Source: Desulfacinum sp. (GTDB lineage: Bacteria; Desulfobacterota; Syntrophobacteria; Syntrophobacterales; DSM-9756). Taken from it: 64,000 nt of DNA. The translations under genes were made by a program, and so were the position numbers. The stretch covers positions 1-64,000 of the forward strand of contig JACIYN010000018.1 of the NCBI GenBank assembly GCA_014359885.1. Direction: 5' to 3'. The notes under the pieces were generated by a model, which searched no databases, was not told where the DNA came from, and saw nothing but the letters and a program-made list of their open reading frames with translations. Of the stretch, positions 9,986 through 19,582 are shown in pieces; the stretch's first letter is position 1, and every line of letters begins with the position of its first letter.

Positions 9986-10040
9986 GCGGAGCTAAGGAGT
10001 CGCTCCATTTAGGCTTTCGCTTCTATATCACGGGCTCTTC

Positions 10041-11237
10041 CTAGTGCTTTTTCAGCTCGCCCGTCTTCACGTCCAGGGGGTAGACCACCACCTGCTCCTT
10101 GTTCTGCCACTGGACGATCAGCATGGGCGGCTGCCACTGGTGGTAACGATACGTGCCTTTTTCCGTGCCGAACTGCACCACGCCGCTTCCCACCTTGAGC
10201 TGGGTCTTTTCCAGGGCGTCCACGATCTTTTCGGGATCCGTGCTTCCGGCCCGGCGGATGGCATCCGCGGCCACCAACAGGACGTCATAGATGGAGCGGG
10301 ACTTGTAATCGGTGGGTTCCTTGCCGAACTTCTTCACGTAGGCTTCCCGGAACTGGCGGGAGACTTCGTTGAATTCCACCTGGGCGTGCATCCGCGAGAC
10401 GAAGAGCTCCAGGTTGCCCGCATCGCCCACGTTCTGCCAGAATTCGGGCCACAGGCTGGGAGGGCCCGCGCCTTCCAGGATCAGGGCCTGTTGGGGGAAG
10501 AGCCCCACTTCGTTGGCCTGGGCGATGAAATAGTGCACGCCGAAGCCGTACACGAAGGCCAGGACCAGGTCCGGCTTGAACTTGGCGATCTTGTTGAGTT
10601 CCGTGTAGTGGTCCTGGCTCTTTCGCTCCGTTTCCACGGTCATATATTCCACGCCCATGGCCTTCAGACCGTCTTCGGCCAACTTCTTGATTCCCAGGCC
10701 CCAGTCGGTGTTTTCCGCCACGATGGCCACCCGCTTGAACCCGTAGTCCTTGACGAAGCCCAGGATGTTGTCGTTCACCACGCCGCTGTTGCACGGCCCG
10801 GCCCGAAAGACGTACCGGGAATTCTTGGCCGTGATGTCGTCGGCCCAAGCTTCCGCGATGATGAGGGGGTGCTTGTACCGATCGGCGATGGGCACTTCGG
10901 CCAAGGCGCAGGACGAATGGCTCTCGCCCACGGTCACCACCACCTGGTCCTTGGTGATGAGCTTTTCAAAGCCGGAGGCGGCCTTTTCCGGCGTGCCGCC
11001 CGTGTCTTCGAAGACCACTTCCACCTTCTTTCCCAGCACACCGCCCTGCTGGCCGTTGATCACATCCAGGGCCAGTGCGATGCCTTCCTCGAAGGCCTTT
11101 CCAGTGGCCGCCGCTGGCCCGGTCCGCGGGCCCACCACGCCGATCTTGATCACGTCCTGGGCCTGAGCGGCACCGACCGCCAAAAGCCCTGCCAAAGCCA
11201 ACCCCAGCACAACGGTCCACGTTCCCTTCCGACGCAT
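10041..11237 (-). CDS. Branched-chain amino acid ABC transporter substrate-binding protein (LivK/Peripla_BP_6 type)
   Basis: Signal peptide MRRKGTWTVVLGLALAGLLAVGAAQA then DVIKIGVVGPRTGPAAATGKAFEEGIALALDVIN. Confidence 0.92.
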   Translation of the reverse strand: MRRKGTWTVVLGLALAGLLAVGAAQAQDVIKIGVVGPRTGPAAATGKAFEEGIALALDVINGQQGGVLGKKVEVVFEDTGGTPEKAASGFEKLITKDQVVVTVGESHSSCALAEVPIADRYKHPLIIAEAWADDITAKNSRYVFRAGPCNSGVVNDNILGFVKDYGFKRVAIVAENTDWGLGIKKLAEDGLKAMGVEYMTVETERKSQDHYTELNKIAKFKPDLVLAFVYGFGVHYFIAQANEVGLFPQQALILEGAGPPSLWPEFWQNVGDAGNLELFVSRMHAQVEFNEVSRQFREAYVKKFGKEPTDYKSRSIYDVLLVAADAIRRAGSTDPEKIVDALEKTQLKVGSGVVQFGTEKGTYRYHQWQPPMLIVQWQNKEQVVVYPLDVKTGELKKH

Positions 11238-11390
11238 GTTCGCCTCCTTTTCGGCTGTGGCCCCCGTTATTCCCGGGCGGCCGGTTAGGGAAAATCCAAG
11301 ACCCCATGGAAAGGCCACGCCCGCCTGGCGTGCGGCGCCCCAGAAACCGGACGCAAATCGCTCCATCGAGGTCCACAAAGGAGCAAAGGA

Positions 11391-11421
11391 CCTGTAGGGG
11401 CGAATGATTATTCGCCCCTAC
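11391..11421. repeat. REP-like palindrome family R1
   Basis: cctgtaggggcgaatgattattcgcccctac followed by reversed flank ggtctgcttcccaaaggtgcgtttcat. Confidence 0.9.
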
Positions 11422-11530
11422 TGGGGTCTGCTTCCCAAAGGTGCGTTTCATTCCTCATGGTTTCGCCCCGCGTGATGGGGGTTATGGGGTCATATGGAGG
11501 AACGGACTAAGCCCGAGTTGCCACCGGCAC

Positions 11531-11618
11531 GAGCGGCGCAAGCCGCCATGAGAGTGACCGGCAACCCAACAACCGCGCGGTCACGCAAAGAAGATCGCGC
11601 CTTGCGGCGCTTCCACAA
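11531..11618 (-). repeat. Paired-stem repeat family R2 (reverse)
   Basis: agcggcgcaagccgccatgag...cgcgccttgcggcgcttccac. Confidence 0.7.
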
Positions 11619-11710
11619 AAGGCCCTTGCCTGGTCCACTCTTTCATCCATGCGGGCTTGCACAAAACGGGCCATGAACGTTGGGGTATTGGTGAAGAACG
11701 CCGGAGCGCA

Positions 11711-12544
11711 TCAGACGGCGGCCTGGGCCTTCCCGTTCAGGCCCAGGATGGCCCGCGCTTCGTCCGGCGTGGCCACTTCCCGGCCCAGTTCCCGCGCGAG
11801 CCGCACGATCCTTTCGATCAGCCGCTCGTTGGAGGCCAGTTCCCCTTTGCGGTAGTAGATGTTGTCCTCCAAGCCCACCCGCACGTGGCCGCCGGCCAGG
11901 ATGGCATGAACGTTCATGGGAAGTTGGGCGGCGGCGATGCCCGAGGCGGTCCAGGTGGCATCCGGAGGAATGCTGTTTTTCAGGTGCACCAGGTTTTCCA
12001 GCGTGGCCGGGATGGCCCCCTTGAGGCCCATGACGAAGTTGAAATGGAGGGGCGGCCTCGCCAACCCCCGGCTCACCAGGTCCAAGGCGTTGGCGATCAT
12101 GCTGGTGTCGAAGATCTCCATCTCCGGCTTGATGCCGTAACGCTGCATGTCGGAGGCCAGCTTGTCGATGAGGTCGGGGCCGTTGGCATAGACGGCATTG
12201 GGGAAATTGACGGAACCGGTGGTGAGGCTCGCCATCTCGGGGCGGAGCTTCAACCGCTCGCTCCGCTCTTCATAGCCCATGCCGGCGCGCCCCCCCGTGG
12301 AGATCTGGGTGATGAGTCGGGTCCGGGACCGAAGTCCCTCCATGGCTTCCTGAAAGAGATCGAACCGCGGCGACGGGGATTCGTCCTTGGGATCGCGCAC
12401 GTGCACGTGCACGATGGCCGCTCCCGCCGATTCGCATCGTACGGCGCACTCCACGATTTCCTGGGGCGTGATGGGGACGTGGGGGGTTTTGGCCCGAGAG
12501 GGTAGCGATCCGGTGGGAGCCACGGTGATGATCAGTTTCTCCAT
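11711..12544 (-). CDS. BKACE family protein (3-keto-5-aminohexanoate cleavage enzyme-like, DUF849)
   Basis: MEKLIITVAPTG...PQEIVECAVRCESAGAAIVHVHVRDPKDE; TGSVNFPNAVYANGPDLIDKLA; ILAGGHVRVGLEDNIYYRKGELA. Confidence 0.92.
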   Translation of the reverse strand: MEKLIITVAPTGSLPSRAKTPHVPITPQEIVECAVRCESAGAAIVHVHVRDPKDESPSPRFDLFQEAMEGLRSRTRLITQISTGGRAGMGYEERSERLKLRPEMASLTTGSVNFPNAVYANGPDLIDKLASDMQRYGIKPEMEIFDTSMIANALDLVSRGLARPPLHFNFVMGLKGAIPATLENLVHLKNSIPPDATWTASGIAAAQLPMNVHAILAGGHVRVGLEDNIYYRKGELASNERLIERIVRLARELGREVATPDEARAILGLNGKAQAAV

Positions 12545-12565
12545 GGAGCTGCCTTTCTCAAGGGG

Positions 12566-13372
12566 TCACACCCGGGCCACGGAAACCTGTTTTTCCAGCA
12601 GCTCGGAGATGGCCCGAGCGGTTCGGAGCAGCGGGCCCGACAGCTGGCCAACCAATCGCTCCAGGCTGTACCGGGTGGTGGGCACCGCCACATTGATCGC
12701 CCCCGCCGGGTAGCCGTCCCGAAGGATGGGAGCGGCGATGGAGCGCAGGCCCACTGAAAGCTCTTCGTCGTTTACGGCAAAACCGTCGTTTCTCACCCGC
12801 GCCAGCTCTTCCCTGAAGCGCGACACCGAGACGATGGTGCGGTGGGTCAGGGAAGCAAAGGACTGCTCGGCAAGCACCTCTTGCAGCTCGTCTTCGGGAA
12901 GATAGGCCGCGATGGCCTTTCCCATGGACGTGCAATAGACGGGCAGGCGAGCGCCGATGCTCAGCGGGTGCTGCATGATGGGTTCCGTGACGTAGCGGGC
13001 CACGTAGAGGATCTGGCCGCCGTCCAGGATGGCCATGTTCACCGTCTCGCCCAATTCCCGGGAGAGCTCCCGAAGGTTGGACTCGCCCACTTGGCGAAGA
13101 TCCATCTGGCTCAGGGCGGCATAGCCCAGCCCCAGGACCTTGGGGGTCAGGCTGTAGCGCTTTCGCTTGCTGCGGTGCACGTATCCCAGCCGCACCAGGG
13201 TGTAGCAAAACCGGGAGACGGTGACCTTGTTGAGCCCGACGGCCTCGGCCAATTCCGTGAGGTTGAGGGGTCTAGGTGCCTGGGAGAGGACCTCCAGCAC
13301 CGCCATGCCTCGGGACAGGGAATTGATGAACGCCCGGGACGGATCTTCCACGATGGTCACTTTCGGCTTCAT
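12566..13372 (-). CDS. IclR family transcriptional regulator
   Basis: HTH LNLTELAEAVGLNKVTVSRFCYTLVRLGYV and C-terminal GFAVNDEELSVGLRSIAAPI. Confidence 0.92.
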   Translation of the reverse strand: MKPKVTIVEDPSRAFINSLSRGMAVLEVLSQAPRPLNLTELAEAVGLNKVTVSRFCYTLVRLGYVHRSKRKRYSLTPKVLGLGYAALSQMDLRQVGESNLRELSRELGETVNMAILDGGQILYVARYVTEPIMQHPLSIGARLPVYCTSMGKAIAAYLPEDELQEVLAEQSFASLTHRTIVSVSRFREELARVRNDGFAVNDEELSVGLRSIAAPILRDGYPAGAINVAVPTTRYSLERLVGQLSGPLLRTARAISELLEKQVSVARV

Positions 13373-13418
13373 CGTTCGACCCTTTCGGTGGGGGTGGAAA
13401 ATTACGCCTTGCAATAGA

Positions 13419-13439
13419 TGATTCTGCTATGTAGAATCA
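13419..13439. promoter_or_regulatory. Putative IclR-family operator palindrome TGATTCT-gctatgt-AGAATCA
   Basis: 7-bp perfect inverted arms between the iclR-type gene and the divergent transporter operon. Confidence 0.6.
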
Positions 13440-13742
13440 GGGCTCGGGTTGTGTCAAGTGAAATATTTCGGAAAACACCTTGACCTGTCGGTCCAATCGT
13501 GCCCCTATGGCCGGGTCGCTTCAAGACCCAATGTCACTTTTTTTCGACGGCCATCCCCAACACGGCGCGGACCGGGGACCTCCGTCGGCCATGACTCCCG
13601 GCTCCCTTTCAGGCCGGAGAGATGCTTAGGTAGGGACGCCCTGTCCATGCAAAGGCCCCGGATGGTTGTTGGTCCCGTCTCACACCAGGGGTCAACCGAT
13701 CGGCGAGCTGCGAGGACAAGAGGCTTCCGAAGCCAAAATCCA

Positions 13743-14738
13743 ATGATGAACAACGACGCCCTTCTCGCCATCCAGTCCCTGCGCACCTGCTTCCAAACCC
13801 CGGCGGGCATCGCCCGGGCCGTGGACGGGGTTTCCCTGAACGTGCACGAAAGTCAAGTGCTCGGCATCGTGGGGGAATCGGGGTGTGGAAAGAGCGTCCT
13901 TTCCCTTTCCATCCTCCGGCTTCTTCCCATGCCGCCCGCCTTTTTCGACGGAGGCGCCATCTTCTTTCGGGGTCGCAACCTGCTGGATCTCTCCATGGAG
14001 GAACTCCGCTCCATCCGCGGAAACGAGATCAGCATGATCTTCCAGGAACCCATGACGGCCCTCAATCCCGTCTTCACCGTGGGCGACCAGCTGGCGGAAG
14101 TTTACCGGGTTCATCGCGGCCTTTCCCGGAAGGAAGCGTGGCAGCGGGCCATCGGCATGTTGGAGCGGGTGGGAGTTCCGGCGCCGGAATCCCGGGTGCG
14201 GGAATATCCGTTCCAGCTTTCCGGAGGCATGCGCCAGCGGGTCATGATCGCCATGGCCCTGGCGTGCCGCCCCAAGCTGCTCATCGCCGACGAGCCCACC
14301 ACGGCCCTGGACGTGACCATCCAGGCCCAGATCCTGGACCTCATGGAAAAGCTCAAGGAAGAGATGGGCACGGCCATCATCCTCATTTCCCACGATCTGG
14401 GCGTCATCGCCGAAATGGCCCAGGAGGTGGCGGTCATGTACACGGGCCGGGTGGTGGAGCGGGCGGACACATTGGAACTCTTCGACCATCCTCTGCATCC
14501 CTACACCCGGGGCCTCATGCAGGCCATCCCGGGCCCGGACATGTCCATGGCCGACGGGGAGCTCTACGAGATTCCCGGGGTGGTTCCCAGCCTCACGGAC
14601 CTTCCCCAGGGCTGCTCCTTCCATCCCCGGTGCGCTCTGGCCGACGAGATCTGCCGAACCCGCCCGCCGGATCTGACGGAAGTCCGGCCCGGGCACTGGG
14701 CGGCCTGCTGGATGGTGACTGGAGGCGCCCATGCTTGA
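13743..14738 (+). CDS. Dipeptide/oligopeptide ABC transporter ATP-binding protein (DppD/OppD)
   Basis: [57 protein letters not shown]-terminal GCSFHPRC. Confidence 0.94.
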   Translation: MMNNDALLAIQSLRTCFQTPAGIARAVDGVSLNVHESQVLGIVGESGCGKSVLSLSILRLLPMPPAFFDGGAIFFRGRNLLDLSMEELRSIRGNEISMIFQEPMTALNPVFTVGDQLAEVYRVHRGLSRKEAWQRAIGMLERVGVPAPESRVREYPFQLSGGMRQRVMIAMALACRPKLLIADEPTTALDVTIQAQILDLMEKLKEEMGTAIILISHDLGVIAEMAQEVAVMYTGRVVERADTLELFDHPLHPYTRGLMQAIPGPDMSMADGELYEIPGVVPSLTDLPQGCSFHPRCALADEICRTRPPDLTEVRPGHWAACWMVTGGAHA

Positions 14739-15726
14739 AGTGCGCAACCTGGTCAAGCATTTTCCGGTTCGGAGGGGATGGCTCCAGCGCGTGCAGGGAG
14801 CGGTCCACGCGGTGGACGGGGTTTCCTTTTCCCTGAAGACCCACGAAACCTTGGGGATCGTGGGAGAATCCGGATGCGGCAAATCCACGGCGGGAAGAAC
14901 GATCCTTCGGCTGATCGAACCCACGTCGGGAGAGGTCTTTTTCCGCGGCCGCAACATCTTCCGGATGGAGCCCCGGGAACTGAAGGCGCTTCGCCGAGAG
15001 ATGCAGATCATCTTTCAGGACCCCTACGGATCGTTGAACCCGCGGCTCACGGTCTCCCGGATCCTGGAGGAACCGCTCCTGACCCACAAGATGGGCTCGC
15101 GAGCCGAAAGGCGTCGGGCCGTGGAGGAGGTCCTGGAGCGGGTGGGGCTTCTTCCCGAGCACATGCACCGCTTTCCCCATGAATTTTCCGGCGGCCAGCG
15201 CCAGCGGATCATGATCGCACGGGCGCTCATCCTGAAGCCGAGCCTCATCGTGGGCGATGAACCCGTGTCCGCCCTGGACGTTTCCGTGCAGGCCCAGATC
15301 CTCAACCTGCTGGGACGCCTGCAGCGGGAAGCCGGCTTTTCCCTCATCATCATCTCCCACGATCTGGGCGTCATTCGCTACATCTGCCATCGGGTGGCGG
15401 TGATGTATCTCGGCAAGATTGTGGAACTGGCCCCGGCGGACCAACTCTACCGGGAGCCGCTGCACCCCTACACCCAGGCGCTTCTTTCCGCCGTGCCCGT
15501 ACCCGACCCCAGGCGGCGGCGGGAACGGATCGTGCTCGCGGGCGATGTGCCGAGCCCCCTCCATCCGCCTTCCGGGTGCCGATTTCATCCGCGGTGTCCC
15601 CAGCGGCTGGACGTGTGCCCCAGGGAAGAACCGCCCATGCGGGACATGGGCGATGGTCGTCGCGTGGCCTGCCATCTCCATGGGGAAGGCAGGCTGTGGG
15701 AACCGACCCGGTCCGGAGCGGCCTGA
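14731..15726 (+). CDS. Dipeptide/oligopeptide ABC transporter ATP-binding protein (DppF/OppF)
   Basis: [48 protein letters not shown]. Confidence 0.94.
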   Translation: MLEVRNLVKHFPVRRGWLQRVQGAVHAVDGVSFSLKTHETLGIVGESGCGKSTAGRTILRLIEPTSGEVFFRGRNIFRMEPRELKALRREMQIIFQDPYGSLNPRLTVSRILEEPLLTHKMGSRAERRRAVEEVLERVGLLPEHMHRFPHEFSGGQRQRIMIARALILKPSLIVGDEPVSALDVSVQAQILNLLGRLQREAGFSLIIISHDLGVIRYICHRVAVMYLGKIVELAPADQLYREPLHPYTQALLSAVPVPDPRRRRERIVLAGDVPSPLHPPSGCRFHPRCPQRLDVCPREEPPMRDMGDGRRVACHLHGEGRLWEPTRSGAA

Positions 15727-15809
15727 GACCTCATGCCGTCCCGTTTCCCGAAAGCGGTTCCCTTGGCTTGTCGGGTTTTCCAAGAACCACAAACGAGAGG
15801 AGGAGGATC

Positions 15810-17306
15810 ATGAAACGAGTGCTCTTGGCTGTTCTGGCCCTGGCCGTGGTGTTCGGTGTGGGATCGACGCCCCTTCAGGCGAAGGACGCCGACACCCTGG
15901 TGGTGGTGCAGGAAGCGGAACCGGTGGGCCTGGATCTCATGCAAAGCTCCATCCAGACCACCATGAGTGTCTGCTATAACATCCACGACACCCTCTTTCA
16001 TCCCCAGGAAGACGCCAGCGTGAAGCCGGCCCTGGCGGAAAAGTGGGAAAAGGTGGACGACACCACCTGGAAGATCACCCTGAGGAAAGGCGCCACCTTC
16101 CACAACGGGGAGCCCGTGACGGCCCAGGCGGTGAAGTTTTCCTTTGACCGGGTCTTCAATCCCGACATCAAGTGCCCCCACAAGGGAAAGATGTCCGCCT
16201 TCAAGGAAGTGAAGGTGCTGGACGACTACACCTTCACCATCAGCACCCACAAGCCCTATGCGCCGGGACTTTACATCTTGGGCTACTATCTGCCCATCGT
16301 GCCGCCCAAGTACGTGCAGGAAGTGGGCGATACGGAATACAACGTGAAACCTGTGGGATGCGGCCCTTACAAGCTGGTGAAATGGGTGCGGGGAGAAGAG
16401 ATCGTTCTGGAGCGCTATGAGAACTATTACGGGCCCAAGCCGGCCTACAAGCGGGTGATCTTCAAGGGCGTTCCGGAAGAGGCGTCCCGGATCGCGGCGC
16501 TGCTCACGGGCGAAGCCGACGTGATCAGCGGTGTGCCGGTCCACCAGCGCAAGAAGATCGAAGAATCCGGCAAAGCCTACCTCACCCCCCAGATGGGCGT
16601 CATGCCGTACCTGGGCCTGGACACCTACCACAAGCCCTTTGACGACGTCAGGGTCCGCCAGGCGGTCAACTACGCCATCAACCGGGAACTGATCAACAAG
16701 GCCCTTTTCGGAGGCAAGGCCATCCTGTGCGCCGGCCCCATCAGCCCCCGCACGTTTGGCGCCAACCCCAATCTGAAGCCGTACCCCTACGATCCGGAAA
16801 AGGCCAAGGCGCTGTTGGCCGAAGCGGGCTATCCCAACGGCTTCGAAGCCCGGCTGGCCTACCCCACCTACATGTCCCAGATCCAGGAACAGGCGGAAGC
16901 CATCGCCGCGGATCTGGCCAAGGTGGGGATCCAGGTGAAGCTGGAACCGTTCGAGCGGGCCGTCATGTGGGAACGCTACAAGGGCCGCCAGCACCAGATG
17001 TACATCTACTGGTGGGACGACGCGCCCGAACCGGACCGCTACATGTATTCGCTCTTCCATTCCAAGAGCCGCGATTACTATTACAAGAACCCCACCGTGG
17101 ACGTGCTCTTGGATCTGGGGCGAACCATCATGAACCGGGACGACCGGGCCAAGGTGTACCACGAGATCGACCGGATCCTGTATGAAGACGCTCCGTGGGT
17201 CTACCTGTACGTCATTCCCGAGGTGTTCGGGGTGGCCAACGACGTGGACTACCAGGGCCGCCGGGACGGCTTCTTGAACATGCGCTACGCCCAACCCAAG
17301 AAGTAG
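15810..17306 (+). CDS. Peptide/solute ABC transporter substrate-binding protein (SBP_bac_5)
   Basis: Signal peptide MKRVLLAVLALAVVFGVGSTPLQA; WKITLRKGATFHNGEPVTAQAVKFSFDRV. Confidence 0.93.
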   Translation: MKRVLLAVLALAVVFGVGSTPLQAKDADTLVVVQEAEPVGLDLMQSSIQTTMSVCYNIHDTLFHPQEDASVKPALAEKWEKVDDTTWKITLRKGATFHNGEPVTAQAVKFSFDRVFNPDIKCPHKGKMSAFKEVKVLDDYTFTISTHKPYAPGLYILGYYLPIVPPKYVQEVGDTEYNVKPVGCGPYKLVKWVRGEEIVLERYENYYGPKPAYKRVIFKGVPEEASRIAALLTGEADVISGVPVHQRKKIEESGKAYLTPQMGVMPYLGLDTYHKPFDDVRVRQAVNYAINRELINKALFGGKAILCAGPISPRTFGANPNLKPYPYDPEKAKALLAEAGYPNGFEARLAYPTYMSQIQEQAEAIAADLAKVGIQVKLEPFERAVMWERYKGRQHQMYIYWWDDAPEPDRYMYSLFHSKSRDYYYKNPTVDVLLDLGRTIMNRDDRAKVYHEIDRILYEDAPWVYLYVIPEVFGVANDVDYQGRRDGFLNMRYAQPKK

Positions 17307-17403
17307 GAAGGGGAAAGGGGAAGGAGGAAAGGTTAAAGGCGAAAGGGGAAAGGTAAAAGGAACAAGGCATTCGCTTCACCGTCCATTCACGCCTTGTTCC
17401 TTT
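17307..17403. repeat. Purine-rich heptamer-like array ending in a 13-bp perfect hairpin
   Basis: aaggggaaagg units; AAAGGAACAAGGC (17356-17368) pairs with GCCTTGTTCCTTT (17391-17403). Confidence 0.7.
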
Positions 17404-17454
17404 CCCTTAGACTGAGCGATTTTTTCTTCGGGTGTCTCTTTCACCGCGTGATTA

Positions 17455-17527
17455 GCGGGCGGGGATAAACCCCGCCCCTACCTAAAGGGTCCGTGCCTTT
17501 TTGTAGGGGCGGGCTTTACGCCCGCCC
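17455..17527. repeat. Paired GC-rich palindromes (family R5)
   Basis: gcgggcggggataaaccccgcccctac ... gtaggggcgggctttacgcccgccc. Confidence 0.8.
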
Positions 17528-17570
17528 TTCAGGACCTGTCCATGAGAAAGAATCGTCCCATTTAGGTTTC

Positions 17571-17683
17571 CCCTTTTCGATCCGAACCTTTTCCCTCGTC
17601 CCCTTTACCCTCAACCCCTTTAACCGTTAACCATTAACCTTTTGCCTTTTACCTTTAGCCTTAACCTTGGACCTTTTACCTCT
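17571..17683. repeat. Heptanucleotide array (AACCTTT/TACCTTT/AGCCTTA type) directly preceding the permease ATG
   Basis: aaccgtt aaccatt aaccttt tgccttt taccttt agcctta accttgg acctttt acc. Confidence 0.8.
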
Positions 17684-18610
17684 ATGGGACGCTACATCCT
17701 CAAAAGACTCTGGCACGCCGTCTACGTCATGGTGGGGATCTCCATGATCAGCTTCTTCTTCATCCACCTGTCGGGAGACCCGGTGATGCTCATGCTGCCC
17801 GCCGACGCCTCCCACCAGGAGATCGAGGAGCTGAGGGAACGGTTGGGCTTCAACGATCCCATCCCCGTCCAGTACCTGCGCTTTGCGTCCAACGCGGTCC
17901 GAGGTGACTTCGGCGAATCGCTCTACTACCATGTGCCCGCCATGGAGCTCATCCTGGAGCGGCTGCCGGCCAGCCTGGAGCTGGCGGTGGCGGCCATGGT
18001 GATCGCCTTGGGCGTGGCGGTGCCCATCGGCATCGTGTCGGCGGTGCGCAGAAATTCCCTTTTGGACATGGGCAGCATGCTGGGGGCGCTCCTGGGGCTT
18101 TCCATGCCCCACTTCTGGCTGGGGATCATGCTGATTCTGCTCTTTTCCGTGAAGCTGGGCTGGCTGCCCACGTCCGGACGCGGGTCCTGGGCTCAGCTCA
18201 TCATGCCGTCCCTGGCCCTGGGCATGGGGCTCATGGCCATGTTCGCGCGGCTTACCCGGTCGGTCATGCTGGAAGTCCTGGGCCAGGATTACGTGCGGAC
18301 CGCCCGGGCCAAGGGCCTCAAGGAGCGTCTCGTCATCGGCAAGCACGCCCTCAAGAACGCCCTCATTCCCCTGGTCACCGTGGCGGGCATGCAGTTCGGC
18401 TTTCTCATCGGAGGCACGGTCATCATCGAAACGGTCTTCGCCTGGCCCGGGGTGGGCCGGCTGGTGGTGCAGGCCATCTTCAACCGGGACTACCCGCTGG
18501 TGCAGGCGTGCGTGCTGGTCCTGGCGGTGATCTTTGTGGTGGTGAATCTTTTGGTGGATCTCCTTTACGTTTATTTGGATCCCCGGATCAGTTATCTCGA
18601 GGAAAAATGA
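17684..18610 (+). CDS. Dipeptide ABC transporter permease (DppB)
   Basis: MGRYILKRLWHAVYVMVGISMISFFFIHLSGDP; RTARAKGLKERLVIGKHALKNALIPLVT. Confidence 0.93.
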   Translation: MGRYILKRLWHAVYVMVGISMISFFFIHLSGDPVMLMLPADASHQEIEELRERLGFNDPIPVQYLRFASNAVRGDFGESLYYHVPAMELILERLPASLELAVAAMVIALGVAVPIGIVSAVRRNSLLDMGSMLGALLGLSMPHFWLGIMLILLFSVKLGWLPTSGRGSWAQLIMPSLALGMGLMAMFARLTRSVMLEVLGQDYVRTARAKGLKERLVIGKHALKNALIPLVTVAGMQFGFLIGGTVIIETVFAWPGVGRLVVQAIFNRDYPLVQACVLVLAVIFVVVNLLVDLLYVYLDPRISYLEEK

Positions 18611-19524
18611 ACAGCGCCAACGCCACATTCCCCACGGTTTTCACGGAAGAAATCCAGCCGCGACTCCGCCTCCTTTGGGAAACGACCCGGGAGGTGGCCC
18701 GGCGTCCCAGCGCCCTGGTGGGAGGGATTCTGCTGCTGGGCATCGTGCTCACCAGCCTTTCTTTTCCGCTCTTTTACGGCGTGGACCCCCTGGAACAGGA
18801 CCTCCTCGCCCGGCTCCAGCCCCCCGCCTGGGAGGAAGGCGGAAGCTGGGAGCATCCGCTGGGAACGGACAACCTGGGCCGGGACATCCTGGCCCGCATT
18901 CTTCACGGCAGCCGCGTTTCCCTCACCGTGGGGTTGAGCGCCGTGCTGGTGGCGGAACTTCTGGGAATCGTCCTGGGCCTCCTCTCCGGCTACTACGGGG
19001 GAAGACTGGACAGCGTCATCATGCGCATCGCCGATGTCTTCATGGCCTATCCCTTCATGCTGCTCACCATTTCGGTGATCGCCGTCCTGGGATCCTCCCT
19101 TTTCAACCTCATCCTGGTGCTGGGCATCTCGGACTGGGTCACCTACGCCCGAACCATCCGGGGCAGCGTGTTGTCGCTCAAGGAAAAGGAGTTCGTGGAG
19201 GCGTCCCGGGCCGTGGGCACCCCGAACCGGGTGATCCTGGTGCGTCACATCCTTCCCAACGTCATCTCCCCCCTGCTGGTGCTGGGCACCCTGCGCGTGG
19301 CCAACATCATCATCTGGGAAAGCGGCCTGTCCTTTCTGGGCATGGGCGCCCCTCCGCCCACGCCCACCTGGGGGCGCATGTTGGCCGAGGGCCGGGTGTA
19401 CATCACGGACGCATGGTGGCTCGTCACCTTCCCGGGGCTCGCCATCATGCTGACCATCCTTTCCATCAACCTGCTGGGAGACGGATTGCGGGATGCGCTG
19501 GACCCGCGGCTTCGAAACATCTGA
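18607..19524 (+). CDS. Dipeptide ABC transporter permease (DppC)
   Basis: ATGA overlap with dppB; GTDNLGRDILARILHGSRVSL; LGMGAPPPTPTWGRML. Confidence 0.93.
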   Translation: MNSANATFPTVFTEEIQPRLRLLWETTREVARRPSALVGGILLLGIVLTSLSFPLFYGVDPLEQDLLARLQPPAWEEGGSWEHPLGTDNLGRDILARILHGSRVSLTVGLSAVLVAELLGIVLGLLSGYYGGRLDSVIMRIADVFMAYPFMLLTISVIAVLGSSLFNLILVLGISDWVTYARTIRGSVLSLKEKEFVEASRAVGTPNRVILVRHILPNVISPLLVLGTLRVANIIIWESGLSFLGMGAPPPTPTWGRMLAEGRVYITDAWWLVTFPGLAIMLTILSINLLGDGLRDALDPRLRNI

Positions 19525-19582
19525 CTTCCATGAATATACAAGATCACGCGCTATTTATGGGACGGCAGCGGAGGTACCTACC

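Noticed and set aside
13692-15792. Long minus-strand ORFs (439 aa, 399 aa) over the Dpp ATPases
   Set aside because: Antisense to two ATPases with full Walker motifs.
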